Part shown: piece by piece, positions 1-8,062 of the stretch
Layout of the letters: every line of letters starts with the position of its first letter
How positions within the stretch are numbered: position 1 is the first letter of the stretch
Origin: Flavobacterium sp. UBA6135
GTDB lineage: Bacteria; Bacteroidota; Bacteroidia; Flavobacteriales; Flavobacteriaceae
Direction: 5' to 3'
Length of the DNA stretch: 64,000 nucleotides
Assembly (NCBI RefSeq): GCF_002428305.1
Contig: NZ_DIVJ01000029.1
Span: 1 to 64,000, forward strand
Notes under the pieces: model-generated
Told to the model about the DNA's origin: nothing
What the model saw: the letters and a program-made list of their open reading frames with translations, nothing else
Database searches by the model: none
Translations under genes and position numbers: made by a program

Positions 1-42
1 TATCGATGAGGGGTTTTTTGTTTTTTTTAGGACGCTATAATG

Positions 43-66
43 ACTTGTAGCGGATAGTTCTATCCG
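43..66. repeat. Right-end fragment of an intergenic repeat
   Basis: The stretch TTGTAGCGGATAGTT closely matches the right end of the larger element at 2256-2398 (TTGCAGCGGATAGTT). Here the core also forms its own small inverted repeat, CGGATA at 51-56 and TATCCG at 61-66. It looks like the end of another copy whose left part lies outside the window. It sits downstream of the 2H phosphoesterase gene, so transcription from that gene would run into it. Confidence 0.45.
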
Positions 67-97
67 AAATTCACGAAGGGATACAATCAATGAACTT

Positions 98-652
98 TTA
101 GAAAAGTTTCAATTGCTGTTCACTGAACTTAAACTCAGCTATAAAATCAGAGTATTGTTTGGTTGATTTATTAAATTTTCTGAGTGTAAAACCATCGCAT
201 AAAAATTTAAAATCTGTATCGTAATTCTTAAATAATTTAGAAGCTCTTTCTATTCTTACTTCATCCAACTCACGAGCTATGGTCATATGTGATTTAGGAC
301 TTTTTATTTTAAAACCAAAATGTTGATGAACGTTTCTGATTAAATTATTAAGATATTTTTCTGAACTATTATCAGGTTTAACATAATATGCATAAGAGCC
401 AAAGTGAGCAAAACCATTGAAACCAATATTATGATTAGGCTGATTGTTACAAAAGGCTGAAATTATATTAATCCAATAAGATAATTGATTTGCATCTGTG
501 TTAAAACCCATTATAGTGATGTGGGCTAGAGAATTATCGCTTCCAAATCTTCCAATTTCTTTTTTTAGTAATTGTTTCCATTCTTTCACACAACTTGAAA
601 TTTCTAGACTTGGTATTACAGCTAATAAATATTTCGGTTTTTCTTTATTCAT
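98..652 (-). CDS. 2H phosphoesterase / 2'-5' RNA ligase family protein
   Basis: The 184-residue protein has the two HxTx motifs of the 2H phosphoesterase superfamily: HITI at residues 44-47 and HMTI at 122-125, each closing a strand of the two-lobed fold. Family members open or hydrolyse 2',3'-cyclic or 2'-5' phosphodiester bonds in RNA or nucleotides, but the natural substrate of this one cannot be told. No signal peptide or membrane segment is seen, so it is probably cytosolic. It is followed by repeat DNA and lies 37 bp downstream of the endonuclease III-like gene on the same strand, which may mean co-transcription. The family call is firm; the substrate is open. Confidence 0.85.
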   Translation of the reverse strand: MNKEKPKYLLAVIPSLEISSCVKEWKQLLKKEIGRFGSDNSLAHITIMGFNTDANQLSYWINIISAFCNNQPNHNIGFNGFAHFGSYAYYVKPDNSSEKYLNNLIRNVHQHFGFKIKSPKSHMTIARELDEVRIERASKLFKNYDTDFKFLCDGFTLRKFNKSTKQYSDFIAEFKFSEQQLKLF

Positions 653-689
653 AAACTAGAAAAAGTAAAGTTTAAGTATATAAAAATAA

Positions 690-1334
690 TTAAATTATTT
701 TAAATGGATACTGACAATCTTTTTGGATAATACATTGGTTGCATTTTGGATTAGTTGGGCGACAAATTTCTCTTCCTAAAAATGAAATTGACATTCCGAT
801 TTCATTCCAGATTTCCGGTGGAAGGATTTTCATAAGTTGTTTTTCAATTTTGATACCGTCTTTACTATCGTCGGTTAGACCAAATCTTGGAGCTACTCGG
901 ATGACGTGTAAATCCGCAATTATTCCTTCCGATTTTTGATTTGTTTCACGTAAAATTACATTAGCTGATTTTCTTCCTATACCTTTCAGAGCAATTAGGT
1001 TTTCAATATTAGTTGGAATATTTTTGTCTTCTTTGACTGTTTTAGCAATTTCAATGAGCCAATTTGCTTTTGTTCCATAGTTCCTCACTTTACTAATAAA
1101 TGGAAATAAAGATTCCGCATTTGAAGCGGCTAATACTTCCATATTCGGAAAGTTTTTGAATAATTCAGGTGCAATTTTGTTGATATTGGCATCTGAATCT
1201 TGAGCAGAAAGCACAACCATAACTAGCAATTGATAAGCATTTTGGTAATCCAATGGATGTTTTTTTCCTTTGTATTGATTAATTAAAGGAGTTAATTTTT
1301 CTTTCCAATTAGGTGTTTCTTCAAATAAATTCAT
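690..1334 (-). CDS. Endonuclease III-like DNA glycosylase (HhH-GPD, 4Fe-4S)
   Basis: A 214-residue base-excision repair protein of normal family length. The helix-hairpin-helix motif ends in GIGRKSA, with the candidate catalytic lysine at K122 and the catalytic aspartate at D141. Four cysteines, C191, C198, C201 and C207, give the C-x6-C-x2-C-x5-C iron-sulfur motif of Nth/MutY proteins. It should remove oxidised pyrimidines and nick at abasic sites. It is more divergent than a typical Nth, for example ADLHVIRV replaces the usual VDTHV-type segment, so it may be a second paralogue and no symbol is assigned. Its stop is 3 bp from the start region of no other minus gene; msrB lies just upstream of it and may share a transcript. 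Confidence 0.85.
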   Translation of the reverse strand: MNLFEETPNWKEKLTPLINQYKGKKHPLDYQNAYQLLVMVVLSAQDSDANINKIAPELFKNFPNMEVLAASNAESLFPFISKVRNYGTKANWLIEIAKTVKEDKNIPTNIENLIALKGIGRKSANVILRETNQKSEGIIADLHVIRVAPRFGLTDDSKDGIKIEKQLMKILPPEIWNEIGMSISFLGREICRPTNPKCNQCIIQKDCQYPFKII

Positions 1335-1337
1335 TTT

Positions 1338-1727
1338 TTACTCTTTGAAATCAATCGATAACGAATTCACACAATAACGAATTCCGGTTTCAGTTGGACC
1401 ATCATCAAAAACGTGACCTAAATGACTTCCGCAACTGGCACAAAGGATTTCGGTACGAATCATTCCGTGGGATGCATCTTTGATGTATTCTACTTTTCCC
1501 GGAATGGATTGATCAAAAGATGGCCAACCACAATGAGCATCGAATTTGGAATCGCTTTCAAATAGAACTTCGCTACAAGCGGCACAGCCATATTTTCCTT
1601 TTTCGAAATGGAGGTTGTATTGTCCTGTGTGCGGATATTCAGTTCCTTTTTGACGAAGGATTTTATATTTTTCTACCCCTAATTGGGCTTTCCATTCTTC
1701 TTCAGATTTTTGAATTTTGTAGGCCAT
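1338..1727 (-). CDS. msrB: Peptide-methionine (R)-S-oxide reductase MsrB, cytosolic
   Basis: A 129-residue single-domain MsrB that reduces methionine-R-sulfoxide in proteins. Two CxxC pairs, C48/C51 and C96/C99, form the structural zinc site. The catalytic cysteine is C119 in RYCVNS, and CGWPSF and HLGHVFDDGP are family signatures. There is no signal peptide, unlike the upstream copy. Its ATG overlaps the stop of the upstream lipoprotein msrB by one base (TAATG), so the two are almost certainly translationally coupled. Electrons would come from thioredoxin. Confidence 0.95.
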   Translation of the reverse strand: MAYKIQKSEEEWKAQLGVEKYKILRQKGTEYPHTGQYNLHFEKGKYGCAACSEVLFESDSKFDAHCGWPSFDQSIPGKVEYIKDASHGMIRTEILCASCGSHLGHVFDDGPTETGIRYCVNSLSIDFKE

Positions 1728-2197
1728 TATTTTTTAGGTATAAATTTAACAGATATTGAGTTGGTGCAAAAACGCTTTCCTGTAGTTTCTTTCGGACCGT
1801 CATCAAAAACGTGACCGAGGTGACCGCCACAGTTGGCACACATGACTTCTACACGTGACATTCCAAAACTATAATCATTTTCATAAATTACTGAACCTTT
1901 GATGGCTTGGTCAAAGGATGGCCAACCGCAATCGGATTCGAATTTGGTTTCGGAAACAAATAAAGGATTTTCACAAGCGGCACATACGTATTGTCCTTCT
2001 TCAAAGTGATTCCAATATTCTCCGGTAAACGCTCTTTCTGTTCCTTTTTTACGCAATACTTCGTATTGTTCGGGTGTGAGTTCGGATTTCCATTCGGCTT
2101 CGGTTTTGACAATTTTTAAGGGTTTTTTAGTTTCTTTTTTTTGTCCTTGACACGCGGTTAAGGTAAAGAATGACAGAATTAAAATTAATTTTTTCAT
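1727..2197 (-). CDS. msrB: Lipoprotein peptide-methionine (R)-S-oxide reductase MsrB
   Basis: A 156-residue MsrB with a lipoprotein signal ending in LTAC (acylated cysteine C16), then about 12 linker residues and a complete MsrB domain. Zinc cysteines are C72, C75, C120 and C123; the catalytic cysteine is C144 in RFCTNS. It should be anchored in the envelope and repair methionine-R-sulfoxide in exported proteins. It is the first gene of a tandem pair with the cytosolic msrB. A lipoprotein MsrA at 42404 supplies the complementary S-specific activity. Its electron donor in the periplasm is not shown here. Confidence 0.93.
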   Translation of the reverse strand: MKKLILILSFFTLTACQGQKKETKKPLKIVKTEAEWKSELTPEQYEVLRKKGTERAFTGEYWNHFEEGQYVCAACENPLFVSETKFESDCGWPSFDQAIKGSVIYENDYSFGMSRVEVMCANCGGHLGHVFDDGPKETTGKRFCTNSISVKFIPKK

Positions 2198-2255
2198 AGC
2201 TAATTTCTTTTTTTTGTAATTAATTTAATTATTTATCTCTTTGTTAGCACATAGC

Positions 2256-2398
2256 CTAGTCCAGATAGTAGCGGAAACCCCGCAGGACTGAAAGCCAATT
2301 TTTCTTTGCTTTTTCGGGCAACCAAAGAAGCCACGAAAAAGTGTTAGAAAAATGGCTTGAAGGTCGAGGAGTTGCAGCGGATAGTTGGATTAGCTTCT
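2256..2398. repeat. Structured intergenic repeat with nested inverted arms
   Basis: This gene-free stretch holds nested inverted repeats. AAGCCAATTTTTCT (2292-2305) pairs with AGAAAAATGGCTT (2346-2358), and inside it CTTTTTCG (2309-2316) pairs with CGAAAAAG (2334-2341). Flanking edges, AGTCCAGATAGTAGCGG on the left and CAGCGGATAGTTGGATT on the right, resemble each other as imperfect inverted copies. The right edge recurs at position 43. I recall similar edge-conserved, core-variable elements from other Flavobacterium genomes, but could not check. It overlaps the last 9 bases of the alpha/beta hydrolase gene. Confidence 0.6.
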
Positions 2399-3313
2399 GA
2401 TAAAATTACTAATTTCATGGATTACTTTTTCGCTACCTAGTATTTTTCTATGTCCTAAATGATTGGTTATCATTAATCTGCTATTTTTTAAATGACTGTG
2501 AATGTTGTGGGCACATTTTACATTTACATCATGATCGTCATTGTCATGGATGATGAAAACCGGCGTTTCGATGTTTTTTGACACAACTGATGTGGAATAA
2601 TTATTCATTGGTTCGCCGAACTTCTTTTCAAAATGCTCTCGCATTCTATCGCCAATTTGTGGTTTTAGACCTAAATTTCGAATAAAATCGTCGATGATAT
2701 CTTGAATTAAGTCGCCACTACCTATAATTACGGCTTTTTTGACATTTAGGTTTTGCTTGATGGCGTTGATGATGGACATGCCACCCAACGAGTGACCAAT
2801 AGCAAATTCAAACGGGCCAAACTGTTTGTCGAGTTCGATGATAGAAGCGATGAACTCGGTCATAATCGACGAATTTCCTTTGCTCTTGCCGTGTGCGGGA
2901 GCATCGAAACTGAGTGTGGAATAACCGATTTTAATGAGCTCATCAGCAACTTTGACTAATTGTGTACCACGACCTGACCAACCATGAACGAGTAAAATCT
3001 TTTTCGGACTGTTGCCGTATTGGTAAGTTTTGACGGTTTTGTTGATGGACGGAATCAAAATATCATTTTGAATACTTTGTTTTTCCATTTGAAATTCTCT
3101 TTTAGGAATCTTGTGTTTTATGGGTGTTGTAAAAAGTTTTGCAGCAAATTGAGTGGCTAATTTTGGTGAAATTGCTTGCAAAAATTTAGCGGTTACGAGA
3201 ATTATCTTCGGTATCTGTATGGATTGATTGTCAGATTTCGTTTTTTTTGACATTTCAAAAAATTTTATGGCAAGGTATGATTTAAAATTATTTTTTATAA
3301 ATTTAGAGTTCAT
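2390..3313 (-). CDS. Alpha/beta hydrolase
   Basis: A 307-residue alpha/beta-hydrolase-fold protein. The oxyanion region is VHGWSGRG (109-116), the nucleophile elbow is GHSLGG with S175, an acidic residue sits in HDNDDHD near 258-260, and the catalytic histidine is H288 in LGHRK. These form a complete triad. About 90 residues precede the fold without a clear signal peptide; M21 is an alternative start. Substrate is unknown; esterase or thioesterase activity is a guess. The gene is monocistronic, ends in the intergenic repeat, and is divergent from glgB. Confidence 0.85.
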   Translation of the reverse strand: MNSKFIKNNFKSYLAIKFFEMSKKTKSDNQSIQIPKIILVTAKFLQAISPKLATQFAAKLFTTPIKHKIPKREFQMEKQSIQNDILIPSINKTVKTYQYGNSPKKILLVHGWSGRGTQLVKVADELIKIGYSTLSFDAPAHGKSKGNSSIMTEFIASIIELDKQFGPFEFAIGHSLGGMSIINAIKQNLNVKKAVIIGSGDLIQDIIDDFIRNLGLKPQIGDRMREHFEKKFGEPMNNYSTSVVSKNIETPVFIIHDNDDHDVNVKCAHNIHSHLKNSRLMITNHLGHRKILGSEKVIHEISNFIRS

Positions 3314-3410
3314 AAATATTACTTAAAAGTCTCTATAATCTTTTATTTGAAAGGTCAGTAATTATTTTGCAAATGGATATTTTGGTTAATTATTTTAGTA
3401 AATAACTATT

Positions 3411-3442
3411 TTGACATAAGAGTCATAAAAATTGTAAATTTG
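3411..3442 (+). promoter_or_regulatory. Possible upstream glgB promoter
   Basis: TTG at 3411-3413 and TAAATTTG at 3435-3442, spaced 21 bp, fit the Bacteroidota sigma-A consensus (TTG, 17-23 bp, TAnnTTTG). It would give a leader of about 90 bases before glgB. A second, nearer match lies at 3455-3482. Confidence 0.45.
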
Positions 3443-3454
3443 AAAACATTAGAT

Positions 3455-3482
3455 TTGCTAACCTTTTAATTTTTTAGCTTTG
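3455..3482 (+). promoter_or_regulatory. Likely glgB promoter
   Basis: TTG at 3455-3457 and TAGCTTTG at 3475-3482, spaced 17 bp, match the Bacteroidota promoter consensus exactly. The predicted transcript starts near 3489, about 50 bases before the glgB ATG. There is no Shine-Dalgarno sequence, as is usual in this phylum. Confidence 0.55.
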
Positions 3483-3540
3483 CATATTTGCCCCCTTTTA
3501 AATTATATATGCTAAATAAAAGCATTTTTACATCATCAAC

Positions 3541-5454
3541 ATGAATAAAGTACAACCATATTCCCTTTTTTCTGACTTTGATATCGCCTTATTCAAATCT
3601 GGAAAACATTTTAGATTATACGAAAAATTAGGAGCTCATCTCATCGAATTCAATGGCGTAAAAGGCGTTTATTTTGCCGTTTGGGCACCGTCTGCACGTT
3701 CGGTTTCTGTGGTAGGCGATTTTAATTACTGGATTCAGGGTGAGCATCCATTGAATGTGCGTTGGGATGCGTCCGGAATTTGGGAAGGGTTTATTCCCGG
3801 AGTAGATAAAGGAACAAAATACAAATATAAAATTCAGTCCAACAACAACGGTATCATCACTGAAAAAGCCGATCCGTTTGCGTTGTATTGCCAAAAACCA
3901 CCCGAAACTGCTTCGGTTATTTGGGATTTGGAATACAAATGGAAAGACAAAAAATGGATGGATTCCCGAAAGGATAAAAATGGTTTAGACAAACCTTATT
4001 CGGTGTATGAAGTGCATTTGGGTTCGTGGAAACGCAATTTGGAACAAGATCACTCACTAACATATTTAGAATTGGCGGAAGATTTGGTGAATTACGTTAA
4101 AGAAACCGGTTTTACACACGTGGAATTTATGCCAATTATGGAATATCCGTACGATCCTTCGTGGGGTTATCAGTTGGTGGGTTATTTTGCTCCAACTTCA
4201 CGATTTGGAAAACCGCAGGATTTTATGTTTTTGGTGGATAAATTGCACCAAGCCGAAATAGGCGTGATTTTAGACTGGGTACCGTCGCATTTTCCCGACG
4301 ATGCTCACGGTTTAGGTTTTTTTGACGGATCCAATTTATATGAACATCCCGATCGAAGAAAAGGCTATCATCCTGATTGGAAAAGTTTAGTTTTCAATTA
4401 CGGCAGAAATGAAGTGCGTTCGTTTTTGATTTCCAATGCTTTATTTTGGCTAGATTATTATCACGCAGACGGACTTCGTGTTGATGCCGTAGCCTCGATG
4501 TTGTATTTGGATTATTCCAGAAAAGAAGGAGAGTGGGAACCGAATATTTTTGGCGGAAGAGAAAATTTAGACACCATCAGTTTCCTAAAAGATTTTAATG
4601 AAGCGGTTTATTCTAATTATGAAGGAGTTCAGACGATTGCCGAAGAAAGCACGTCGTTTCCAATGGTTTCCAAACCAACTTCGGTTGGCGGATTAGGCTT
4701 TGGTATGAAATGGATGATGGGATGGATGCACGACACCTTGCAATATTTTCAAAGAGAATCGATTTATCGAAAATACCATCAAAACGATTTGACTTTTTCG
4801 ATGACGTATGCGTTTTCCGAAAACTTTATGTTGCCACTTTCGCACGATGAAGTGGTGTATGGCAAAAAATCCATTTTAGGACGAATGACAGGCGATGAAT
4901 GGCAACAATTTGCCAATTTACGTTTGCTTTACGGATACATGTTTACGCATCCGGGAACGAATTTGTTGTTTATGGGTTCCGAATTCGGTCAACGTGCCGA
5001 GTGGAAATTTGACGGAAGTTTAGATTGGCATTTATTAGAATACGGTTATCACGAAGGCACACGAAAATGTATTTCAGACTTGAATCAACTCTATAAAACG
5101 AATCCCGCTTTATTCGAAAATCAATTTAGTCCCGAAGGTTTTGAGTGGATTAATTATTCCGATCACCAAAATGCAGTGCTGAGTTACATCCGTAAAGGAA
5201 AAAACGAAAAAGAAAATTTAGTGGTGGTTTGTAATTTCACTCCGGTTGTGCGGGAGAATTATCGAATCGGATTGCCTTCCAAAGGAAAATTGACTGAAAT
5301 TTTTAATTCTGACAAAGTTGAATATGGCGGAAGTGGCATCAACAATAAAAAAGCCATCAAAATTGAAAAAGAACCTTGGAATGGTAGAGATTTTTCAGCA
5401 GAATTGACTTTGCCGCCTTTGGGAGTTTTGGTTTTTAAGGTTTCTTTGAAGTAG
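3541..5454 (+). CDS. glgB: 1,4-alpha-glucan branching enzyme GlgB
   Basis: A 637-residue GH13 branching enzyme that makes alpha-1,6 branches in glycogen. An N-terminal CBM48 domain spans about residues 25-115, followed by the catalytic barrel. The nucleophile is D315 in LRVDAV, the acid/base E368 in AEEST, and the transition-state aspartate D436 in SHDEVV. DWVPSHF is another family motif. The protein lacks the extra N-terminal module of the enterobacterial enzyme, as is common in Bacteroidota. The GH31 alpha-glucosidase follows 167 bp downstream behind a terminator. Other glycogen genes (glgA, glgC, glgP) are not in the window. Confidence 0.95.
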   Translation: MNKVQPYSLFSDFDIALFKSGKHFRLYEKLGAHLIEFNGVKGVYFAVWAPSARSVSVVGDFNYWIQGEHPLNVRWDASGIWEGFIPGVDKGTKYKYKIQSNNNGIITEKADPFALYCQKPPETASVIWDLEYKWKDKKWMDSRKDKNGLDKPYSVYEVHLGSWKRNLEQDHSLTYLELAEDLVNYVKETGFTHVEFMPIMEYPYDPSWGYQLVGYFAPTSRFGKPQDFMFLVDKLHQAEIGVILDWVPSHFPDDAHGLGFFDGSNLYEHPDRRKGYHPDWKSLVFNYGRNEVRSFLISNALFWLDYYHADGLRVDAVASMLYLDYSRKEGEWEPNIFGGRENLDTISFLKDFNEAVYSNYEGVQTIAEESTSFPMVSKPTSVGGLGFGMKWMMGWMHDTLQYFQRESIYRKYHQNDLTFSMTYAFSENFMLPLSHDEVVYGKKSILGRMTGDEWQQFANLRLLYGYMFTHPGTNLLFMGSEFGQRAEWKFDGSLDWHLLEYGYHEGTRKCISDLNQLYKTNPALFENQFSPEGFEWINYSDHQNAVLSYIRKGKNEKENLVVVCNFTPVVRENYRIGLPSKGKLTEIFNSDKVEYGGSGINNKKAIKIEKEPWNGRDFSAELTLPPLGVLVFKVSLK

Positions 5455-5495
5455 AATATTTTTAATTAATTTGAATCATTAAACCTGACAAGTTT

Positions 5496-5526
5496 AAATC
5501 CCTCCTAATAAGAGGGATTTCATTTT
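5496..5526 (+). terminator. Terminator after glgB
   Basis: The inverted repeat AAATCCCTC (5496-5504) and GAGGGATTT (5512-5520) with a 7-base loop is followed by CATTTT. It should end glgB transcription, so the downstream GH31 gene probably has its own promoter. Confidence 0.7.
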
Positions 5527-5594
5527 ATCCAACACCGCAAACGTTTGAGTTAATAAAAGCTAAAATTAAAAACAAATAAATAGTTTCAACTTTG

Positions 5595-5602
5595 TAAATT
5601 TG
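5595..5602 (+). promoter_or_regulatory. -7 element upstream of the GH31 gene
   Basis: TAAATTTG matches the TAnnTTTG -7 consensus and lies 20 bases before the ATG. No TTG is found at the expected distance upstream, so this is a weak or regulated promoter at best. Confidence 0.35.
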
Positions 5603-5621
5603 AACATTATAACCCAAAAGT

Positions 5622-8021
5622 ATGATTACAAATACCGAACTAGAATACAAAGGCGATCAATTTCCTTCTAAGATAATTTCCTTTAACCAAGATGTAGACA
5701 ACGTCTTTTTTTACACCGAAAATAATGTGGTTTTAAAGATTACTATTCTTCGTGATAGTATGATTCGTTTTCGTTATACGACCAAAGGCTATTTCAACAA
5801 AGATTTCTCGTACGCCATTGATAAAGGCCAATCGCATGGTTATAACGAATTGAATGTTGAAGAACACAAAACTTTTTATACCATTACCACCAGCAAAATA
5901 GTTTGTAAAATCAATAAAGAAAATGCCAAAGTTTCGATTTTTGATTTAGAAGGTTTTCAAATTTTGGATGATGAAATAGGTTTTCATTGGGAGGAAAGTT
6001 ATGAATTTGGTGGCAACATTGTAAAAATGAGTAAGAAAGCCAATGATGGTGAATGTTATTATGGTTTGGGCGACAAAGCCACTCATTTGAATTTGAAAGG
6101 AAAACGAGTTGAAAATTGGGCTACCGATCAATATGCTTTTCATCGTGACCAAGAACCGTTGTATAAAGTGGTTCCGTTTTATATTGGATTACATCACAAT
6201 AAAGCTTACGGAATCTTCTTTGATAATACATTCCGAACTTTTTTTGATTTTTGTCACGAACGCAGAAATGTAACTAGTTTTTGGTCAGAAGGGGGTGAGA
6301 TGAATTATTATTTCATTTACGGGCCAAAAATGAAAGATGTAGTGACGAATTACACGCATCTTACCGGTAAACCGGAGCTTCCACCGATGTGGACACTTGG
6401 GTATCATCAATGTAAATGGAGTTATTATCCGGAAAGTAAAGTGAAAGAAATCACATCAACTTTTAGAAAACTTAAAATTCCGTGTGATGCCATTTATTTG
6501 GATATTGATTATATGGAGGGTTTTCGTTGCTTTACTTGGAGTAAAGAATATTTTCCCGATCCAAAAAGAATGGTCGCTGAATTGGCCAAAGACGGATTTA
6601 AAACAGTTGTGATTATTGATCCCGGAATTAAAATTGATAAGGATTACTGGGTATATCAAGAAGCTTTAGAAAAAGATTATTTCTGTAAACGAGCCGACGG
6701 ACCTTATATGAAAGGAAAAGTTTGGCCTGGCGAATGTAATTTTCCAGACTATACAAATCCTGAAGTTCGCGAATGGTGGGCCGGATTATTCAAAGAATTA
6801 ATTTCTGATATTGGTGTAAAAGGAGTGTGGAACGATATGAACGAGCCAGCTGTAATGGATGTTCCGGGAAAAACATTTCCAATGGATGTTCGTCACGACT
6901 ATGATGGCCATCCGTGTAGTCATCGAAAAGCTCATAATATTTATGGAACCCAAATGGCCCGAGCAACCTATGAAGGTGTGAAACGATTTGCTTATCCGAA
7001 ACGACCTTTTATTATTACTCGTTCCGCTTATTCCGGTGCTCAACGGTATACTTCATCTTGGACAGGCGATAATGTAGCCACTTGGGAACATTTGTGGATT
7101 GCTAACATTCAAATGCAACGTATGTCGATTAGCGGAATGGGTTTCACCGGTTCTGATATTGGCGGTTTTGCCGAACAACCTTCGGGCGAATTGTATGCTC
7201 GTTGGATTCAATTAGGCGTTTTTCATCCGTTTTGCAGAACGCATTCTTCCGGAGATCACGGAGAACAAGAACCTTGGTCGTTTGGCGAAGAAGTGGTAGA
7301 TATTACTCGAAAATTCGTGAATCTTCGTTACCAATTACTTCCTTATTTATATACTATGTTTTGGAAATATGTGAATGAAGGTGAAGCGATGTTGAAACCT
7401 TTAGTTTACTTTGATCAAGAAGATGTTCAAACGTTATATCGAACAGACGAATTCATTTTTGGAAATCAAATTCTAGTTTGTCCGATTTTAGAACCAAATG
7501 CGGTGGGACGACGAATGTATCTTCCAAAAGGAAACTGGTATAATTATTGGACTAATGAATTGGTTGAAGGTAAGAGGGAGTTATGGGTCGCTACAGACTA
7601 TGATCAAATTCCGATTTTCATTAAAGAAGGAGCTATCATTCCAAAATATCCTATTCAACAATATGTAGGCGAAAAAGAGTTTGAAGAAATCACTTTGGAT
7701 GTTTATTATAAATTCGGAAAAGAAAAATCAGTTTTATACGAAGATTCACAAGACGGTTATGATTACAATAAAGGAAGATTTTCTTTAAAAACATTTAGTT
7801 TAACAGGAAAAGAAAAAGAGCTCATTATTCAACTACATCAAGAAGGCGAATTTTTAACCAATTATTCTAAATTCAGAATTAACTTAATTGGATTGCCTTT
7901 TTCAATTATTGAAATTGAGATTGATAATGAAATAGTTTCACTAGAGTCGGCCTCTTATAATGGTACAAATTCCTTGTTAGTTGATAAGTTTTTTACTGAA
8001 TTACATATTGTCGGGAAGTAA
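5622..8021 (+). CDS. Glycoside hydrolase family 31 alpha-glucosidase
   Basis: A 799-residue GH31 enzyme that releases glucose from the non-reducing ends of alpha-glucans. The catalytic nucleophile is D405 in WNDMNEP and the acid/base is D483 in SWTGDN; DIDYM and GSDIGGF are further family motifs. An N-terminal beta-sandwich (about 1-250), the barrel and C-terminal beta domains (after about 610) are in the usual order. There is no signal peptide, which suggests a cytosolic maltodextrin- or glycogen-processing role next to GlgB. Specificity for alpha-glucose over xylose is inferred from context. Confidence 0.9.
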   Translation: MITNTELEYKGDQFPSKIISFNQDVDNVFFYTENNVVLKITILRDSMIRFRYTTKGYFNKDFSYAIDKGQSHGYNELNVEEHKTFYTITTSKIVCKINKENAKVSIFDLEGFQILDDEIGFHWEESYEFGGNIVKMSKKANDGECYYGLGDKATHLNLKGKRVENWATDQYAFHRDQEPLYKVVPFYIGLHHNKAYGIFFDNTFRTFFDFCHERRNVTSFWSEGGEMNYYFIYGPKMKDVVTNYTHLTGKPELPPMWTLGYHQCKWSYYPESKVKEITSTFRKLKIPCDAIYLDIDYMEGFRCFTWSKEYFPDPKRMVAELAKDGFKTVVIIDPGIKIDKDYWVYQEALEKDYFCKRADGPYMKGKVWPGECNFPDYTNPEVREWWAGLFKELISDIGVKGVWNDMNEPAVMDVPGKTFPMDVRHDYDGHPCSHRKAHNIYGTQMARATYEGVKRFAYPKRPFIITRSAYSGAQRYTSSWTGDNVATWEHLWIANIQMQRMSISGMGFTGSDIGGFAEQPSGELYARWIQLGVFHPFCRTHSSGDHGEQEPWSFGEEVVDITRKFVNLRYQLLPYLYTMFWKYVNEGEAMLKPLVYFDQEDVQTLYRTDEFIFGNQILVCPILEPNAVGRRMYLPKGNWYNYWTNELVEGKRELWVATDYDQIPIFIKEGAIIPKYPIQQYVGEKEFEEITLDVYYKFGKEKSVLYEDSQDGYDYNKGRFSLKTFSLTGKEKELIIQLHQEGEFLTNYSKFRINLIGLPFSIIEIEIDNEIVSLESASYNGTNSLLVDKFFTELHIVGK

Positions 8022-8062
8022 GCAAAATTTCGTACATTTACTATTCAAAAAAAAATAAAACA

